A stretch of 64,000 bases of DNA from Coriaria nepalensis (lineage: Eukaryota > Streptophyta > Magnoliopsida > Cucurbitales > Coriariaceae). Every line of letters starts with the position of its first letter. Within the stretch, counting starts at the first letter, position 1. Both the position numbers and the translations under genes were made by a program. The stretch is from the NCBI GenBank assembly GCA_027186245.1, contig CP114481.1, forward strand, positions 58,314,069 to 58,378,068, written 5' to 3'. Positions 23,858 to 35,770 of this stretch are shown piece by piece. Under the pieces are notes generated by a model that saw nothing but the letters and a program-made list of their open reading frames with translations, had not been told where the DNA came from and did no database searches.

Positions 23858-25704
23858 TCAAAGCATGTTAGCTATATTCAGTCATAATTAGCTATCAATG
23901 TGCCATTGGTTTTTTTTTTTTTTTTTTGGGTAATCTCAAACATTATTCACCTGTAAAATCTACAGCAACCATGAAGTTGAGCTCAAATCCACTAGAGATG
24001 TAATCAAGAAAGCTGAACTGTTCTTTCTCACTAATTTGATCCACAAAAAGCTGACCCTTCAAAACCTATTAACATAACATAGCAAGCAAAAGTGAAGTTG
24101 TACCAATGGCAGCCATCAACAAATTTAAGAGTAATGTCTCAAAGACTGGATAAAACACCTTGTCACAATGACTACAAGTTGTTGGCGGAGCCGAGTAAAA
24201 TGCAAACCACCTCCTTCCCTGTGAAGCTGTTCAAAATCTGCAATTGACTTCTCAATCTTACTGATGAAAATAGATCAAAATAGACAAGAGGTGGTGAGAG
24301 AAAAGATTAACTACTAAAGAGAAAATGGGACTGCAGTGTAGAGAAACTATTTTTGTGATGAATGCGCTGCTACGAAGCTTACCTCTGATAAAGCACAGCT
24401 TGCTTCACCTAAGAAATCTTGATCGCTCAATTTCAATGACTGCAAAGCAGTACAAGAGAGTTAATTGTTGGAGAAATTGAAGATCTGATTTTGTTCGAGA
24501 GTGTTCTAACCCAAAAACAGAAAAAAAAAATCAGTACTGATAGCAGAAGCAAAAAAACAAAACAACAAGGCTTGAATAAAAACTGAAGCTTAATTGATTA
24601 ATATTTAGAACATGAATCTACATAGAAATTACAATGTAAAGAAAAATCTAAACTATGAGTGTAAACATTAATTGATACTAAGACTACTGAAAATACAGTA
24701 CAAGAAAAACAACAATGCAAAGACAAGATTGTTTGCACCCTAACTGTATGTAGTAAAGCAGTTAAACTGGAGATTTTGACCAAAATGACATCTAATTGAT
24801 ATATTCTTTCAAAAAATGCTCCAATATATTTCTAATGAACTTGCAAACTTGCTGGAACCAGATTCGGACCAAAATGAATTCAAATTTGCAGACTTACCTT
24901 GCTGATTAAGTAACAGACAAACCAAAAATAGTAGCCCTATATTAGGTCATAACTTTTTCAATTTTGATACGATCTAACTGATTCTTCTTAAAACATGTTT
25001 GAATCATTCTTCTTCAACTATTGTCTCGAGAGTCGACGCCAAAATTCATGCCAATCAAAAAGTCAATTTTGATAACTTACTCATTAGGAAGCAGTTCCAG
25101 ATTCTTCAAACATTAATGCGCTTCACACTAAAAATTGTAGAATAAAAGGATCAAGCATTCCAAACCGGAGTGATATGGTGTTTCCCACAAACCAGAACAT
25201 TTTGAAAAAGTTACATATCTTTTATGACAAAGTTTGGCCCTTTATAAATAGTAGAGGTCCGACAATGAAACTTAGTTCTATACTAACTGGGTATATGTAT
25301 AAGAGTGTACCTTAAAGAGAATAAGTAACTGGATGAGAAAGAAACAAGTACACCTTTACTGGTCGATTGTGATGCTTCGTATCAACATCATAGACATAAA
25401 ATCTGCCAATAGAGACGTAAGCAAACATGAGACAGGAAAAACGTGGCAAGTAATAACAACTAAACCTAACACAAAATAATAAAATATAAGGAACCTAGAG
25501 ATAAGGTCCAAAAGGGAGATAAAAAATAAATAAAAAAAGGCTTACACCAATGGCTGTACAGTCTCAAAGTGGAATGCCACCACAAACTTTTGCTATCCAC
25601 TGCCGATTTAGATTGTTCATTATAACTTCAGTCCGCCCTAATTCTTCTAGCCTTCCATCTCCTTTCTTAGCAAACGCAAGGCAATGGGATCACTCTGCAT
25701 AGTT
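22676..25704 (-). pseudogene. Copine (BONZAI family) pseudogene
   Basis: Minus-strand exons match plant copines (BON1-3), Ca-dependent phospholipid-binding proteins with two C2 domains and a vWA domain that repress immune receptors. Visible parts: GDGRLEELGRTEVIMNNLN (about 25650), RFYVYDVDTKHHNRPVK (about 25390), SLKLSDQDFLGEASCALSE (about 24410), GQLFVDQISEKEQFSFLDYI (about 24030), GHPRSPDSLYYIDPSG (about 23760), AIMEVGEVIQFYDS (about 23560), NVSLAGLTLFGQVINKAEEI (about 23290), DGVLTDLQETKDALVRISDL (about 23100), SRDIVQFVPMREVQ, and LLEELPGQFLAYMRSKGIKP (about 22740). Frame changes are seen at 25690, in the FETVQPLV exon, at about 23318 (an extra A in an A run), about 23003 and about 22761 (CA insertion). 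The first C2 domain's N-terminus is missing. Introns are kept. Confidence 0.88.
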
Positions 25705-28700
25705 GATTTTTCATAAAACGGTTTAACTGCATTGCATGTATGATGTATTTATCACACTAGAACGTAAGAACATAAGAGTAAGCAAAATCAAGTATATATA
25801 AGTTGTCTAAACTAACTAAAATTTTTTGTCATACACAGTATGATCATTGAAATACTTTTAACATTGGGGTGACAACTGTATTTTGGAATACCAAGACTCT
25901 ACTCATCACTCATCAGACAAATAGACAATAGTGATAAATAGACAAACATACCTTTGAAGTGATGTCTCGATCCAATAAGTTGTATCCAATATATATACAG
26001 AGAGAGAGAGAAGTAGGTAGGTGAAAACAAAGCCGTATTTTTTAACTTATATATTGGGATCCAAATCGATGGATGCAAACGCTAGTGTTCACTAAAAGAC
26101 ACAACTACAGTACCTTGACTGTTTATCTCTCTCTCTCTCTCTCTCTCAAAAAGGGCGCGTGATTGTTTCTTGTGTTGTTTATAGGTTCTTCCGTTTAATT
26201 TAGTCTCCAATCCCTAAGTAATCCTAATATTTGTTGCTTACACGAACTGTACGTTTATGTTTGGGTTATTTCGCGCGTTTTCAACGAACGGACCTTTCCA
26301 ATGGGCTTTTCGTCCACCATTTGGGTTTTACATGGCAATTGACAATTGTCATTCTGAAAGTGAAACTGGTTTTTTCGAAGAGCTTTCCAGAGCTTTCCTT
26401 TCTTTTCTATGTATGTATACATTAACTAAAACTCGTTTAGTATTTTGTTTTGTGAATGGTGGGTCATACCATCACTACTTTACTTGCTATTACGAAGCAA
26501 CTTCATTTTCAAGTGATTTGCAATGAAACTTCACCGAATTTGACCGATCACTCACAAATCATCCTACAAAAAAATATATAATAATAAATTAATTAAATTA
26601 AATAATAAAAAAAAAGAGAAGAGTCCATTCCTCATATAGATGAGATAAACATGAAGATATATTTATTGGTTATCAATAGAACCATACGCCTATCAAATTT
26701 TAACTATGAAATTAATACTTTCAGATGCAACTTCGTAATCAGAAAATTTCCCACATCTCCCTAGCCCATGCGAAATTTCAAGCAAGACTCAAGGATTTCT
26801 TTCTACCTCTATCACTTGGAATAATTGGAAGCGAAAGTAAAGATTCTCACGTAGGGAACATACCGCCTGAAGCTCACATGTCATGATTCTTATCTCCTCG
26901 GTTGGAAGCAAATTAATTATATTAGTTAAAAGTTACTTCTGGTAAGAATCATCACTGCTTTTGTATTTGAGATCTTCAGTTCGTTTATAATAGATCGAGA
27001 ATGAGAGTAGAATTTATAAAATATAAGAGATCAATATGAGATCAAGGTTTATATGTCTTAATTAGTTAGCAACGTTTCAAGTACATCAAAGTTTAAAAGT
27101 AGACTTAACGTACTCGATGTGTTGACAGCTCCTTCAATATGTGCGTCAAATTGAACATTATTTAGATGCTTTAATAATTACTAATGATCTTCGAAGAACA
27201 TTCTCAACTGTAGCATGGACATATTCATTTAAGAGGTTGGAAAGGATCTCATGTGCAATGGGTAATCTTGGAAGGGCAAATCTACTTCATATTATGGCTG
27301 CAATGAGGATTACAAGACAACACTTAGTGTATACCGAAAATGTTGGAGATGCGAGATATTCGTAAGTACACGATGAGTTGCAACTTTTTTTCCCTAAAAT
27401 TAAACACAAATATAAGAAATTTAAAACTAAATTTAACATTTAAAAAAAGAGTATATATATATATGTATATATTATTCCATGGCTCGATGCCTATCTAGAG
27501 GGACTTCAATGCTCGATGGGCCATGAACATACCCATCGAGCATGAAGATGAGAGATTAGAAAATTGGTATATGTTCTTAGTGCTTGATGTCCGAGGGGTC
27601 TAGTCTGACTAATCCGTTAGGCATTGAGCATTGATGTTAGAGACTAAATTCTTTGATATCTCATCTTGATACTTGATGGATATGTTCAGGGAGCGTTGAA
27701 CGTTGAGATCAAAAAATAGAAAGCTCGAAATCTCTAAGATTTAGAACTCGAGCTATTGGGAACTTCATAAATATGATATTTTCATCATTTTCACCAATAT
27801 TTCACTCATACTCAAATTACTCATATAATAACACATATTTCAGTCCAAAATACATAAAATATTAATTTTTTTTATTAAAAAAACTTAATTTTCAAGTGTC
27901 TAAAATTTACATTCGATGGTGAAGCTTGCTCCTTTTCGGGCATTGATTATGGCATAACCTTAGATCGCTTATTGATATTCATGACTTACACTGGAAAAAC
28001 TTCCTACCGGCACTTCTTTAACTCCTCAATATTTGGATTTTTTTTTTTATTTGAATCATTGTTGGGTCAGATTGGTTTTGAAATTGAAGAAATAGATGAG
28101 ATTTTTAGGGGTGAAAAGGATTTCTTAAGGATGAAAAGGATTTCGTATGAAGAAGATAGAGAACAAGTTAAAGAAGAAGATGAAGAAGAGAACATGAAGA
28201 TGGTGGTGTGAAAATGGAGGGGGTGAGCATTTTTTTTTTCCTTTTTTTAAAAATTAACTGAAAAAGAAAAAAAAGGTAATCGTATCCTTTCCTTTAATTT
28301 TTTATTTAAAAAGTCCATAAAGATCAAATTAAGAGGTTATTTTTGCAACATAAATTCTATTGAAACAACATTTTATTCGGGACTAATTTCACAAATACTC
28401 AAAAAAAAATAATAAAAAAAAAATAATTGAGACCAGTACATACTCTACATAGACTTTATTCGACTCTCTTTGAAAGTTATAATTTCTTTATAATATTATC
28501 ATTCATTATAATTTGAATCATTGTTGGAATGTTTTGATATCTAGACGCCGTAGCGTGATGCTGTGACAGGAAAGCGATGAAAACTTCTCGGATAACATAG
28601 TACTTGGTCAACTAGTCAACTCACAACAGCTATAAGAAAGCCTGTGTAAATTTCTGCTTTATTCACTAAACCCATATTAGGCTTGGAAATTTTATTTTGA

Positions 28701-28876
28701 AGGCCCACCAAACTGTGGTCCCAACTACCGACCAACCTTTCATAAGCCCATTAGGCCCATTTGGCTTTACTATGGAAACATAAATAAACAGCTATAGTAG
28801 AAACCAACCAAAGAGACCATGAAAGCTCAATTACAACAAATAATAGCATCACCAAACACACTTCACTGTTCCTGTA
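25705..28876. other. Region without a recognised gene
   Basis: No gene could be identified on either strand. It contains (GA)n/(CT)n runs (25998-26012, 26130-26147), a plus-strand open frame at 27141-27365 with no recognised domain, a second at 27972-28211 that ends in an acidic Glu-rich stretch, and a perfect 12-bp inverted repeat at 27509-27543. A mix of intergenic DNA and old transposon DNA is likely, but I cannot name an element. Confidence 0.5.
27509..27543. repeat. Perfect 12-bp inverted repeat (stem-loop)
   Basis: ATGCTCGATGGG at 27509-27520 and its exact reverse complement at 27532-27543 are separated by 11 bases. Related CTCGATG/CATCGAG words recur between 27480 and 27600. No terminator or regulatory role can be assigned. 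Confidence 0.7.
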
Positions 28877-29784
28877 TTAATCGAGATAAATCTTTACATC
28901 TATGCCATTGTCAATAATGGACTGCACCACCGCTCTTATCTTTCCTTCAAATTTATCCCTCTCCCTTGGTGTATAAGAAGCAGTGTAAACATCAGCTTCC
29001 CTTGCCCGCTCAGCTAAAATATGACCAGTTGCCAAACAGGCTGGAATATCTGACCTTGATTTGAGAACAGCTTTGATATCTTTGGAATTGGTCCCTGCAA
29101 CGGAAACTTGTTTGTAAGTGACCCTATGAGTGATTGAGGCAGAAACGAAGCGCTTTGAGATAAACACGTCAAGTGTAAATGGTTCCATGTAGGCTACAGT
29201 TCTTTGTTTGAATGATATATGCTTGGTTGGATTTTTCGACTTCTTCCCCCTTTGGTAAGTGTATGGCCGGCTATTGTCATCGTCTAGGAAATCCTCTACA
29301 CCAAAGAAACTTCTAGGTGCAGAACGAACCTGCAAGAAATGCAATATCAGTAAAGGGGGGTGACAGCATTAGAAAGCATAGCAAAGATTCATAGCAATTA
29401 AAATCAGTTTGCATAAGTCTGTACAGAAATTGCCATACATGGTTTTGCAAGTAAATGAAAGAAGAAGAAGAAGCAAATGAGAAACTTGCTAGTAATGTGG
29501 CTTCAAAATTACATCATTTTCTACTCGAAATTGCAATCCCTAATAGTAATGAGTGATTCAGATGCAACATGTTTATAGTGGAACGAATTAAAAGAGGGAA
29601 AATCAATTTGCAATCACTTCATAGACAGCCATAATAAAGTGTCGGAAAAGGTTTTGAGTCAATCTACCTTTCCTTCATGGAAGCCACTGATAGGCACAAA
29701 AAGTGAAGGGCTAACTCTGTCTCCTCCATGTGCATAATAAATCCCTATGTTCCTTAACATCTTGGTACAGATATGCTTCAACAT
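28877..29784 (-). CDS. Ribosomal protein uL18 (L18p/L5e family), organelle-type
   Basis: Ribosomal L18p/L5e family protein; the bacterial-type uL18 binds 5S rRNA in the large subunit. Exons 29668-29784 and 28877-29329 join in phase to 189 aa. The C-terminal domain shows SITHRVTYKQVSVAGTNSKD, IPACLATGHILAERAREADV and the strongly conserved DKFEGKIRAVVQSIIDNGID. The N-terminal part, LKHICTKMLRNIGIYYAHGG, is plant-specific and may help organelle targeting, but no clear transit peptide is predicted by eye. An AG acceptor lies shortly before the first ATG (near 29799), so an upstream untranslated exon around 30100-30250 is likely. An upstream in-frame extension cannot be excluded. Mitochondrial versus plastid location is not decided. 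Confidence 0.85.
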
Positions 29785-30686
29785 GTTGTTCACGAACCTG
29801 GCACGAAGTAGTTTCCAATCAGAACTAAGAATATCAGCTCAAATGTGATACTCCACCAGAAAGTAAAATCATATGCACAAACAAGAAAAATAACAGTTAA
29901 CCTAAACACTCGATACTTTCTCGCTGATAATGAATTTTATCCTTCTCGGAAAGCAGCATCGAAGGTTTTCCCTTTTTTACTTATAATCTACAAAAACACA
30001 TTACGTAGACAAGTTTCTTTGAGGAATTTCGTCGAACGGGTCTTATGCAAAGCAAGATCGGTGGCTTCACGCCTTTACAAGTACGCGAACCTTTTAACAG
30101 GGGGAAGATGAAGATTTTCAAATCTCATGCAGAAAATGCTAGGAGTTCCCGGGATTGGGTAAACTTACCGAGTATCAAACGTTTGTCTACCGAGAGACGC
30201 AGAGAGAAGGAGGTGGCGAAACTTGCCGCCAATCTGAAAGGAAAATCTCGGGGATCAGACTGCAAAATTTCGATTAATATCTTATAAGAATTTAATTTTG
30301 ATGTTTTAGCCCCTGATCTTTCAGTATTTATGTAATTGTAATTTAGTAAAGACTATGATGTTTTCTCCGTGAACACGCGACAAGTGTCTGTTACTCATAT
30401 AACCGATTAACAGTTTTTAGGAAAACGAGATTCTCCAATAAATATCAGTTCATAAGAACCATCCTCCACGTCAGCATGTAAGCGATCTTCAAACTGCAGT
30501 CTTTGTAAACAGAAACAAGGGGATATTTTTAAATATAGTTACCATAAATTCACCGTAGGCAAGGCTCTAGCACCATTCCTCAATTTTTTCCACGGAAAAT
30601 ACATACAACTTAACGTTGCTGTGTTATATAACCCATAGGAAATACACAAAAAATCCATACAACCTCCTATAGGGAAAAAAGGTTCA
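29785..30686. other. Upstream region of uL18-like gene and 3' flank of DnaJ gene
   Basis: No coding gene recognised. It should contain the 5' UTR (and probably a leader intron) of the uL18-like gene, and the 3' UTR of the DnaJ gene, whose stop is at 30687. Both genes are on the minus strand. Confidence 0.5.
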
Positions 30687-33600
30687 TCATAAACAAGACA
30701 CAATACCAGGCACTGCCAAGGAATCTAGTTCCCAACAGCCTCTTAAGCGACTATCGAATTCTCCCAAATGCAGGAAAGCTGGAATCTTATGAGAGAATCT
30801 GGCCAACTTGTTCTTAGGTATTTCAATGATTCCAGTTCTTGATCTCTGGATTCGAGGAGCTTTATACACCAACTTAAACCCATCCACACGATTTAGAACC
30901 ATGACTGATGTTTTCTGTTCATCATCGTCCAGCACTTCTACCATGTCATATTCTGCCATCTTCATGTCTACAACTGTCAACTCAAAGTTCCAGTTCTTGT
31001 ACAACGCCCAAATTTCGCCTTTTCTTGGATAAATTTCGTACCTATTTTTGCCAATTTGTTTTGATTTTAAACTGTGGGAAAATGCAGAGGGTGGTAAGAC
31101 CTTGGTTTTACCATTTTTCACTTTAAATATCCCACAACTCGGCTGGGTAATGACTTCTGGTTCAAGTAACACCACATACAAATGGAAACTAGGAGAAATA
31201 ACGATCCTCTTGACTTGAGCATAGATTTTAGGCATCCCATCTTCATCACTATACAGCGCCCATATCTGATCAATCAGAAAATACTCCACAGATTTCTCTC
31301 TATTGAAGTCGTATAACTGTGCTCGTGAAACTTTGGGAGAAGCACCAGGGCGTGTGAAATGGCCGGGTGTATGTGAACTCTCCCCAGAATGCTTATAACT
31401 CCTTTTTGAGTTCCTGTATTTTTCATCCTTGATAGTATCTGATTGCTTACCTTCATCATTCATGCAATCACTAGCAAACAGTTCGCCACTTTTCTTCCCC
31501 AAATCCCTAGGCGATCTTGGTATTGACATGGAGCTTCCAGCCCCATTCCTGAAATGCTTCATCGGTGTGTTGATCCTCTCTTCTGCTTGTTCTGCAGTAA
31601 CACATCCCTGGCCCCAAGATTGGTCAAAATTGCCTGCACCTTTTTTACCATCCTCTTTAGTCATGTTCTTCTCCCCTATATTAAGCTGACTACTCTTCTT
31701 GCCCAGACCCCTAGGCGACCTTCTCAGTCCATCACCATTCTTCACGTGTATCTTCTTGTGCTCACACGCAGCTTGTATTTTATCAGAGCCAATCACATCT
31801 TCTGCTTTATTTTCAGGGAGCTCACGTGTCGAACCATTCATTCCTAAACCCATGCCACCGTTTTCTGTTTCGGAATCACCATGGTCACCAAGCTCAAAAA
31901 GATAGGAAGGTAGAGCAGCAGTATCGAATTCAAAAGAACCTTTTGGAACAGCTTCTCGCTCTTCACCTGTCAGTTTGAATGAGGGGATTCTATGAGAAAA
32001 TCTATACAACTCATTTGATGGTATTTGAGAGGAGTTTTTCAAATGCTGAAACAGACTGACAAACCCTTCCACTTTCCCCAGATAAGCAACCTCTATGCCT
32101 GATACATTGGAAAGATCTGACATAACCTCCACAAATTCAAAACTGTAAGGTACATGCTTATCAGGGTCAGATGCCCATTTAATATCCCAATCCTTGAAAA
32201 GGGCCCATGTTTCTCCCTTTCTAGGATATACCAGATATGAACCTCTACCATTGCCTCTTATGCATTTGATCAAATGAGAGAACATATCAGTATTTTCAGT
32301 TTCTTCAGAAGTTCCACTCTTATACTTACCACAACCAACAGGCAGTTCTTTATCACACCAATCCTTCTCATCTGCATTATCTGGATTAGGCTCCAACCAA
32401 GTAATCTTCACCTTGAACCCAGGGGAGAACACTTTCTTGATGCAAGCGTAGAATCTTGGCATTCCATCATTTGTGTCATAAATTGCCCATAACTGATTCA
32501 CAGCAAAACATTGTTCTTTCTTATACTTCTCAAAATCATTGAATTCTGAATCTGGGAGAACCACGACCTGAGATTGAATAGATCCACCTTTGAAATTTAT
32601 ATCAGAAGCATCCCCATTTGTGCCATTATTATCTTGCAAGCCTTCATCACAAGGGGTACGTGTTTTTTGCTTCTTAATACCTCCATCAGCAGTAGCTCGT
32701 GCAGAGGAACTATTAACCTCAGATACCCCAACATTACCGCTGGTTTCTTCATCCGGAGTTGGCAATGAATTTCTTCTTGACCTCTTGGGACGGTTTCCAC
32801 TAATTCCAGATCTCTGTCCAGATCGATCCCCAACATTTTTTTGAATCGAAATATCCTCCTTAGAATCATCAATACTATCACAGCTTTCACTAGATTCAAC
32901 AACCAACTTCCGCCTCTTCCCTCTTGCTTTCTCTGAGTATCCTTCTGTGTCGGTCTTCACTGCATCGGACATGGGCTTATCAGAACCTCCCTCTTTCGCT
33001 TTTGCATCCACACAAACATCTTCTTTTACATTATTTTGAGCTCCAGAACCTGGACAGGTCTTGGAACCATTTTTTGTCTTCAATGCTGGATCTGCCCCTG
33101 CAGATCTATCCTCAGAACCTTTACCTTGCGTAGCTTCTTTTTGTGGCCCTACGTCTGGAGCCACTTTTTGATTAGTAGACTGGCTCTGGCGAGATCCTGA
33201 CGGCACATTTTGGTTCCCCAAATCAAGAGCAATGAAGCCTGAGCAACAACTTTGGCAACGTAACTTTTGATTTACATAAATTTTGAGATATTGATACCTC
33301 ACACCACAAAAAGGGCAGGCAGTCCAGAATGTTTTCTGCTGTGGTGGCTGACAAGAATTCATGTTATTTAACTGTGGCCGAATACCACTCTGAAAATTGC
33401 TTGTAGTCCAATTCTCTTGCTTGATGGTTGTTTTTGCATTTGTCTGGGGTTGGGGTGGCTTAGGTACAGCAGTTCTCTGCAAGGCTCGGCACCTCACATC
33501 ATATAAAGAACGTTTTCCGTGGTCTGAAAGTAGCCTATTTGCTTCCCCAATAAGTTTGAAAGCAGCTTCTGCACCAGGAAACTTGTTCTTATCAGGGTGA

Positions 33601-33881
33601 AGTAACAGAGCCAACTTCCTGTATTGTTTTCTGATTGTTGCCTCATCAGCTGACTGTTGAATCTGAAGAATCCCATACCAGTCAACTTCAGATCCATTTA
33701 TTTTATTCTGAGCTGAACAGTGAACCTCGCAAACTGTAAGCAAATGAATAATGTTTTCAAGATCAGGGAAGAGTCTTTGGGCCAGCTGTGCCATCTTCCT
33801 TGCCCCAGTAAAGTCACTGTCCTGCAACTTACGTTCTGACACTTGCACGGCCCTGATAGCTTCATCCTTGTTGCACTCCAT
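30687..33881 (-). CDS. DnaJ protein with two DUF3444 domains
   Basis: Plant-specific J-domain protein, likely an Hsp70 co-chaperone; the DUF3444 function is not well known. The coding part is a single exon of 1064 aa if translation starts at MECNKDEAIRA (33881), the conserved start of the family. The six codons upstream lie beyond a good AG acceptor near 33892 and have no ATG. The J domain is at about residues 67-130 with HPD (LLHPDKN) at 95-97. A zinc-ribbon-like CPFC...CQSC pair follows at about 190-215. The middle is basic and low-complexity, with nuclear-signal-like KRRK and RPKRSRR. DUF3444 copy 1 (LWAIYDTNDGMPRFYACIKK) is at about 460-650; copy 2 (IWALYSDEDGMPKIYAQVKR) at about 860-1055. 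A leader intron from about 34843 to 33893 is supported by a GTAAGT donor. Confidence 0.95.
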   Translation of the reverse strand: MECNKDEAIRAVQVSERKLQDSDFTGARKMAQLAQRLFPDLENIIHLLTVCEVHCSAQNKINGSEVDWYGILQIQQSADEATIRKQYRKLALLLHPDKNKFPGAEAAFKLIGEANRLLSDHGKRSLYDVRCRALQRTAVPKPPQPQTNAKTTIKQENWTTSNFQSGIRPQLNNMNSCQPPQQKTFWTACPFCGVRYQYLKIYVNQKLRCQSCCSGFIALDLGNQNVPSGSRQSQSTNQKVAPDVGPQKEATQGKGSEDRSAGADPALKTKNGSKTCPGSGAQNNVKEDVCVDAKAKEGGSDKPMSDAVKTDTEGYSEKARGKRRKLVVESSESCDSIDDSKEDISIQKNVGDRSGQRSGISGNRPKRSRRNSLPTPDEETSGNVGVSEVNSSSARATADGGIKKQKTRTPCDEGLQDNNGTNGDASDINFKGGSIQSQVVVLPDSEFNDFEKYKKEQCFAVNQLWAIYDTNDGMPRFYACIKKVFSPGFKVKITWLEPNPDNADEKDWCDKELPVGCGKYKSGTSEETENTDMFSHLIKCIRGNGRGSYLVYPRKGETWALFKDWDIKWASDPDKHVPYSFEFVEVMSDLSNVSGIEVAYLGKVEGFVSLFQHLKNSSQIPSNELYRFSHRIPSFKLTGEEREAVPKGSFEFDTAALPSYLFELGDHGDSETENGGMGLGMNGSTRELPENKAEDVIGSDKIQAACEHKKIHVKNGDGLRRSPRGLGKKSSQLNIGEKNMTKEDGKKGAGNFDQSWGQGCVTAEQAEERINTPMKHFRNGAGSSMSIPRSPRDLGKKSGELFASDCMNDEGKQSDTIKDEKYRNSKRSYKHSGESSHTPGHFTRPGASPKVSRAQLYDFNREKSVEYFLIDQIWALYSDEDGMPKIYAQVKRIVISPSFHLYVVLLEPEVITQPSCGIFKVKNGKTKVLPPSAFSHSLKSKQIGKNRYEIYPRKGEIWALYKNWNFELTVVDMKMAEYDMVEVLDDDEQKTSVMVLNRVDGFKLVYKAPRIQRSRTGIIEIPKNKLARFSHKIPAFLHLGEFDSRLRGCWELDSLAVPGIVSCL

Positions 33882-35770
33882 GACTGGCCTAAATTTCAAA
33901 TATTAACCATCTAGATTGCACCTCAGATATGATTTATATACGAAGAAGATAAGAAGGAAAAAGCTCTCGCCTCCAGTCAACTCAATCCACCAGTGATCCC
34001 AAAATTTCACCTGTCTCAACCCAAAGCTAACCAAGTTCAGTCAATATTTATCCCTCAGTTATTCATATATTGCATGTATTATACGTATATCTCCAAAAAC
34101 AAGATAAGTATTTTCACTCAGATGTCTATCCATCCAATGTTCATACATCAAGTGTGTATCTATCTGTTCGTCTATATAACAGGTATTTTCCAGTGTTGTA
34201 AAAAATAGAATTACCAATAAGTCCAGCAACAGAAGGTTAGAGGACTTGAAGCCAAGAATGTGAAACGACAAAATGGAGCATGTATGTTCGGACTTTTAAA
34301 ATCAAATTAGTAATCAACAAACAGGACTCAATAAATCACTTTGGAATACCATTTTCCTGATAAGAAAGTATTTCAATAGACTACTCAGCCTTCTCTTTTT
34401 ATATCAGTAAAAGAAAAAAAGAAAAAAAACTTCGAACAACCCAAAAGTGTGGAGAATAGCTGTCATTTCTTTTGCATTCTTATACTATGCAGCCCCAAGA
34501 CAGTGGTCCATTGACAAACAATCAAAACAAGTTTACAAAAAAAAAAAAAAAAACCCTAAAAATGCACGCATTGCAACAAAGAGAATTATACACCACATGA
34601 ATCAACTGACTACACATCTAAGCTTGTAAGCAGAAGATCAGAACAGCGAGATCCGAGATTTAAAAAGAAAAAAACCAAACTTAAGAGGAAGGTATAGAGC
34701 AAACTGGGAAATGGAATATACAAGGAATGCAGATAAGAATTTACATCGATGAAGTAAAATCTACCCAAGCCCTAACCATACATCGGGGATGAGGACATGA
34801 AAGGGAAATAAATGAATGCAGACATTCAGGAGGACTTACTCAGTTCGCGCAGGGAGAGAGAGAGAGAGTAGAGACGAGAGGGAAAATGGAGCGGGAAGAA
34901 AGAAAAGTAAGAAAAAAGTTTCAAGATTTAAGGGGGGAAGAGAGAAGAAACCCCTAATCTCTCTGAAACTTGGTTTTGTGATACAGAATTTGGTTTTCTG
35001 CCCAACGTTTCCCTGTGGCGCCGAATTTCAAGGGTTGAGGCCAAATTTACAATTTAGAGGAATTAGAAAGGTCTCGCTTTAAGAATTATCGAGACCTCTC
35101 TAGTTGAATTGAAGTATAGAATTAACAAATAACAGACTCGCCCAAATACTTTTTAAAAATTAAAATTTGATACCCTTATTTTTGGGTCAAAATGTATGTG
35201 GTAACTAGTACATTGCATTTACAAAATAATATTTATAATTAATATCATATTTATTATATTATGTAACGTAACGTTGACAATACATATAAGAATTTCTTTT
35301 TTTTCTTTCCTTCAAATTGGTAATTCCATTACATTTGTATTTCATTCATTATAACTTCCTTATCTCTCCCTAATTAAGACCGTCTCCATGACATGGCATC
35401 ATTAAGATGCTTATACGGTATATGGTAATGGTTTGCCCACTAAGTTTTTATTCTTTCAAGTTTTAGTTGCACTTTTAGCTGCTCAAGTTGCAGAAAATCA
35501 AAATGAAACAAAAGGGAGAAATAATAATCAACCCTTTCCCATTCTTTTGCCATAGTCAACTCTTGTCTCCGGAAACAACCCTTTTTTAAGGCGTTGGATA
35601 AGATGGACAAAACATCTAGATTTCATGCTCAAAATACAAATGCAAAATTTATTGATGATGCAAAACAGACTGTGACGAATTCAAAACTCATAAACCCAAG
35701 CTGATGAGTACTACTTCTTCTTAGTGCACAATTTGTTGCAGTGATTAAGACTCCGATCAAACAAAAACAC
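33882..35770. other. Leader intron and promoter of DnaJ gene; intergenic to DQD/SDH
   Basis: The first about 950 bases look like a 5'-UTR intron of the DnaJ gene. The leader exon is near 34844-34910 and contains a GA repeat (34855-34868). Beyond that the DNA is AT-rich with no recognised gene until the stop of the first DQD/SDH gene at 35771. Confidence 0.55.

Noticed and set aside
28877..29344. Starting the uL18-like protein at the ATG of MHFLQ
   Set aside because: Those codons lie in the intron before the AG acceptor; the in-phase upstream exon (29668-29784) matches the family better.
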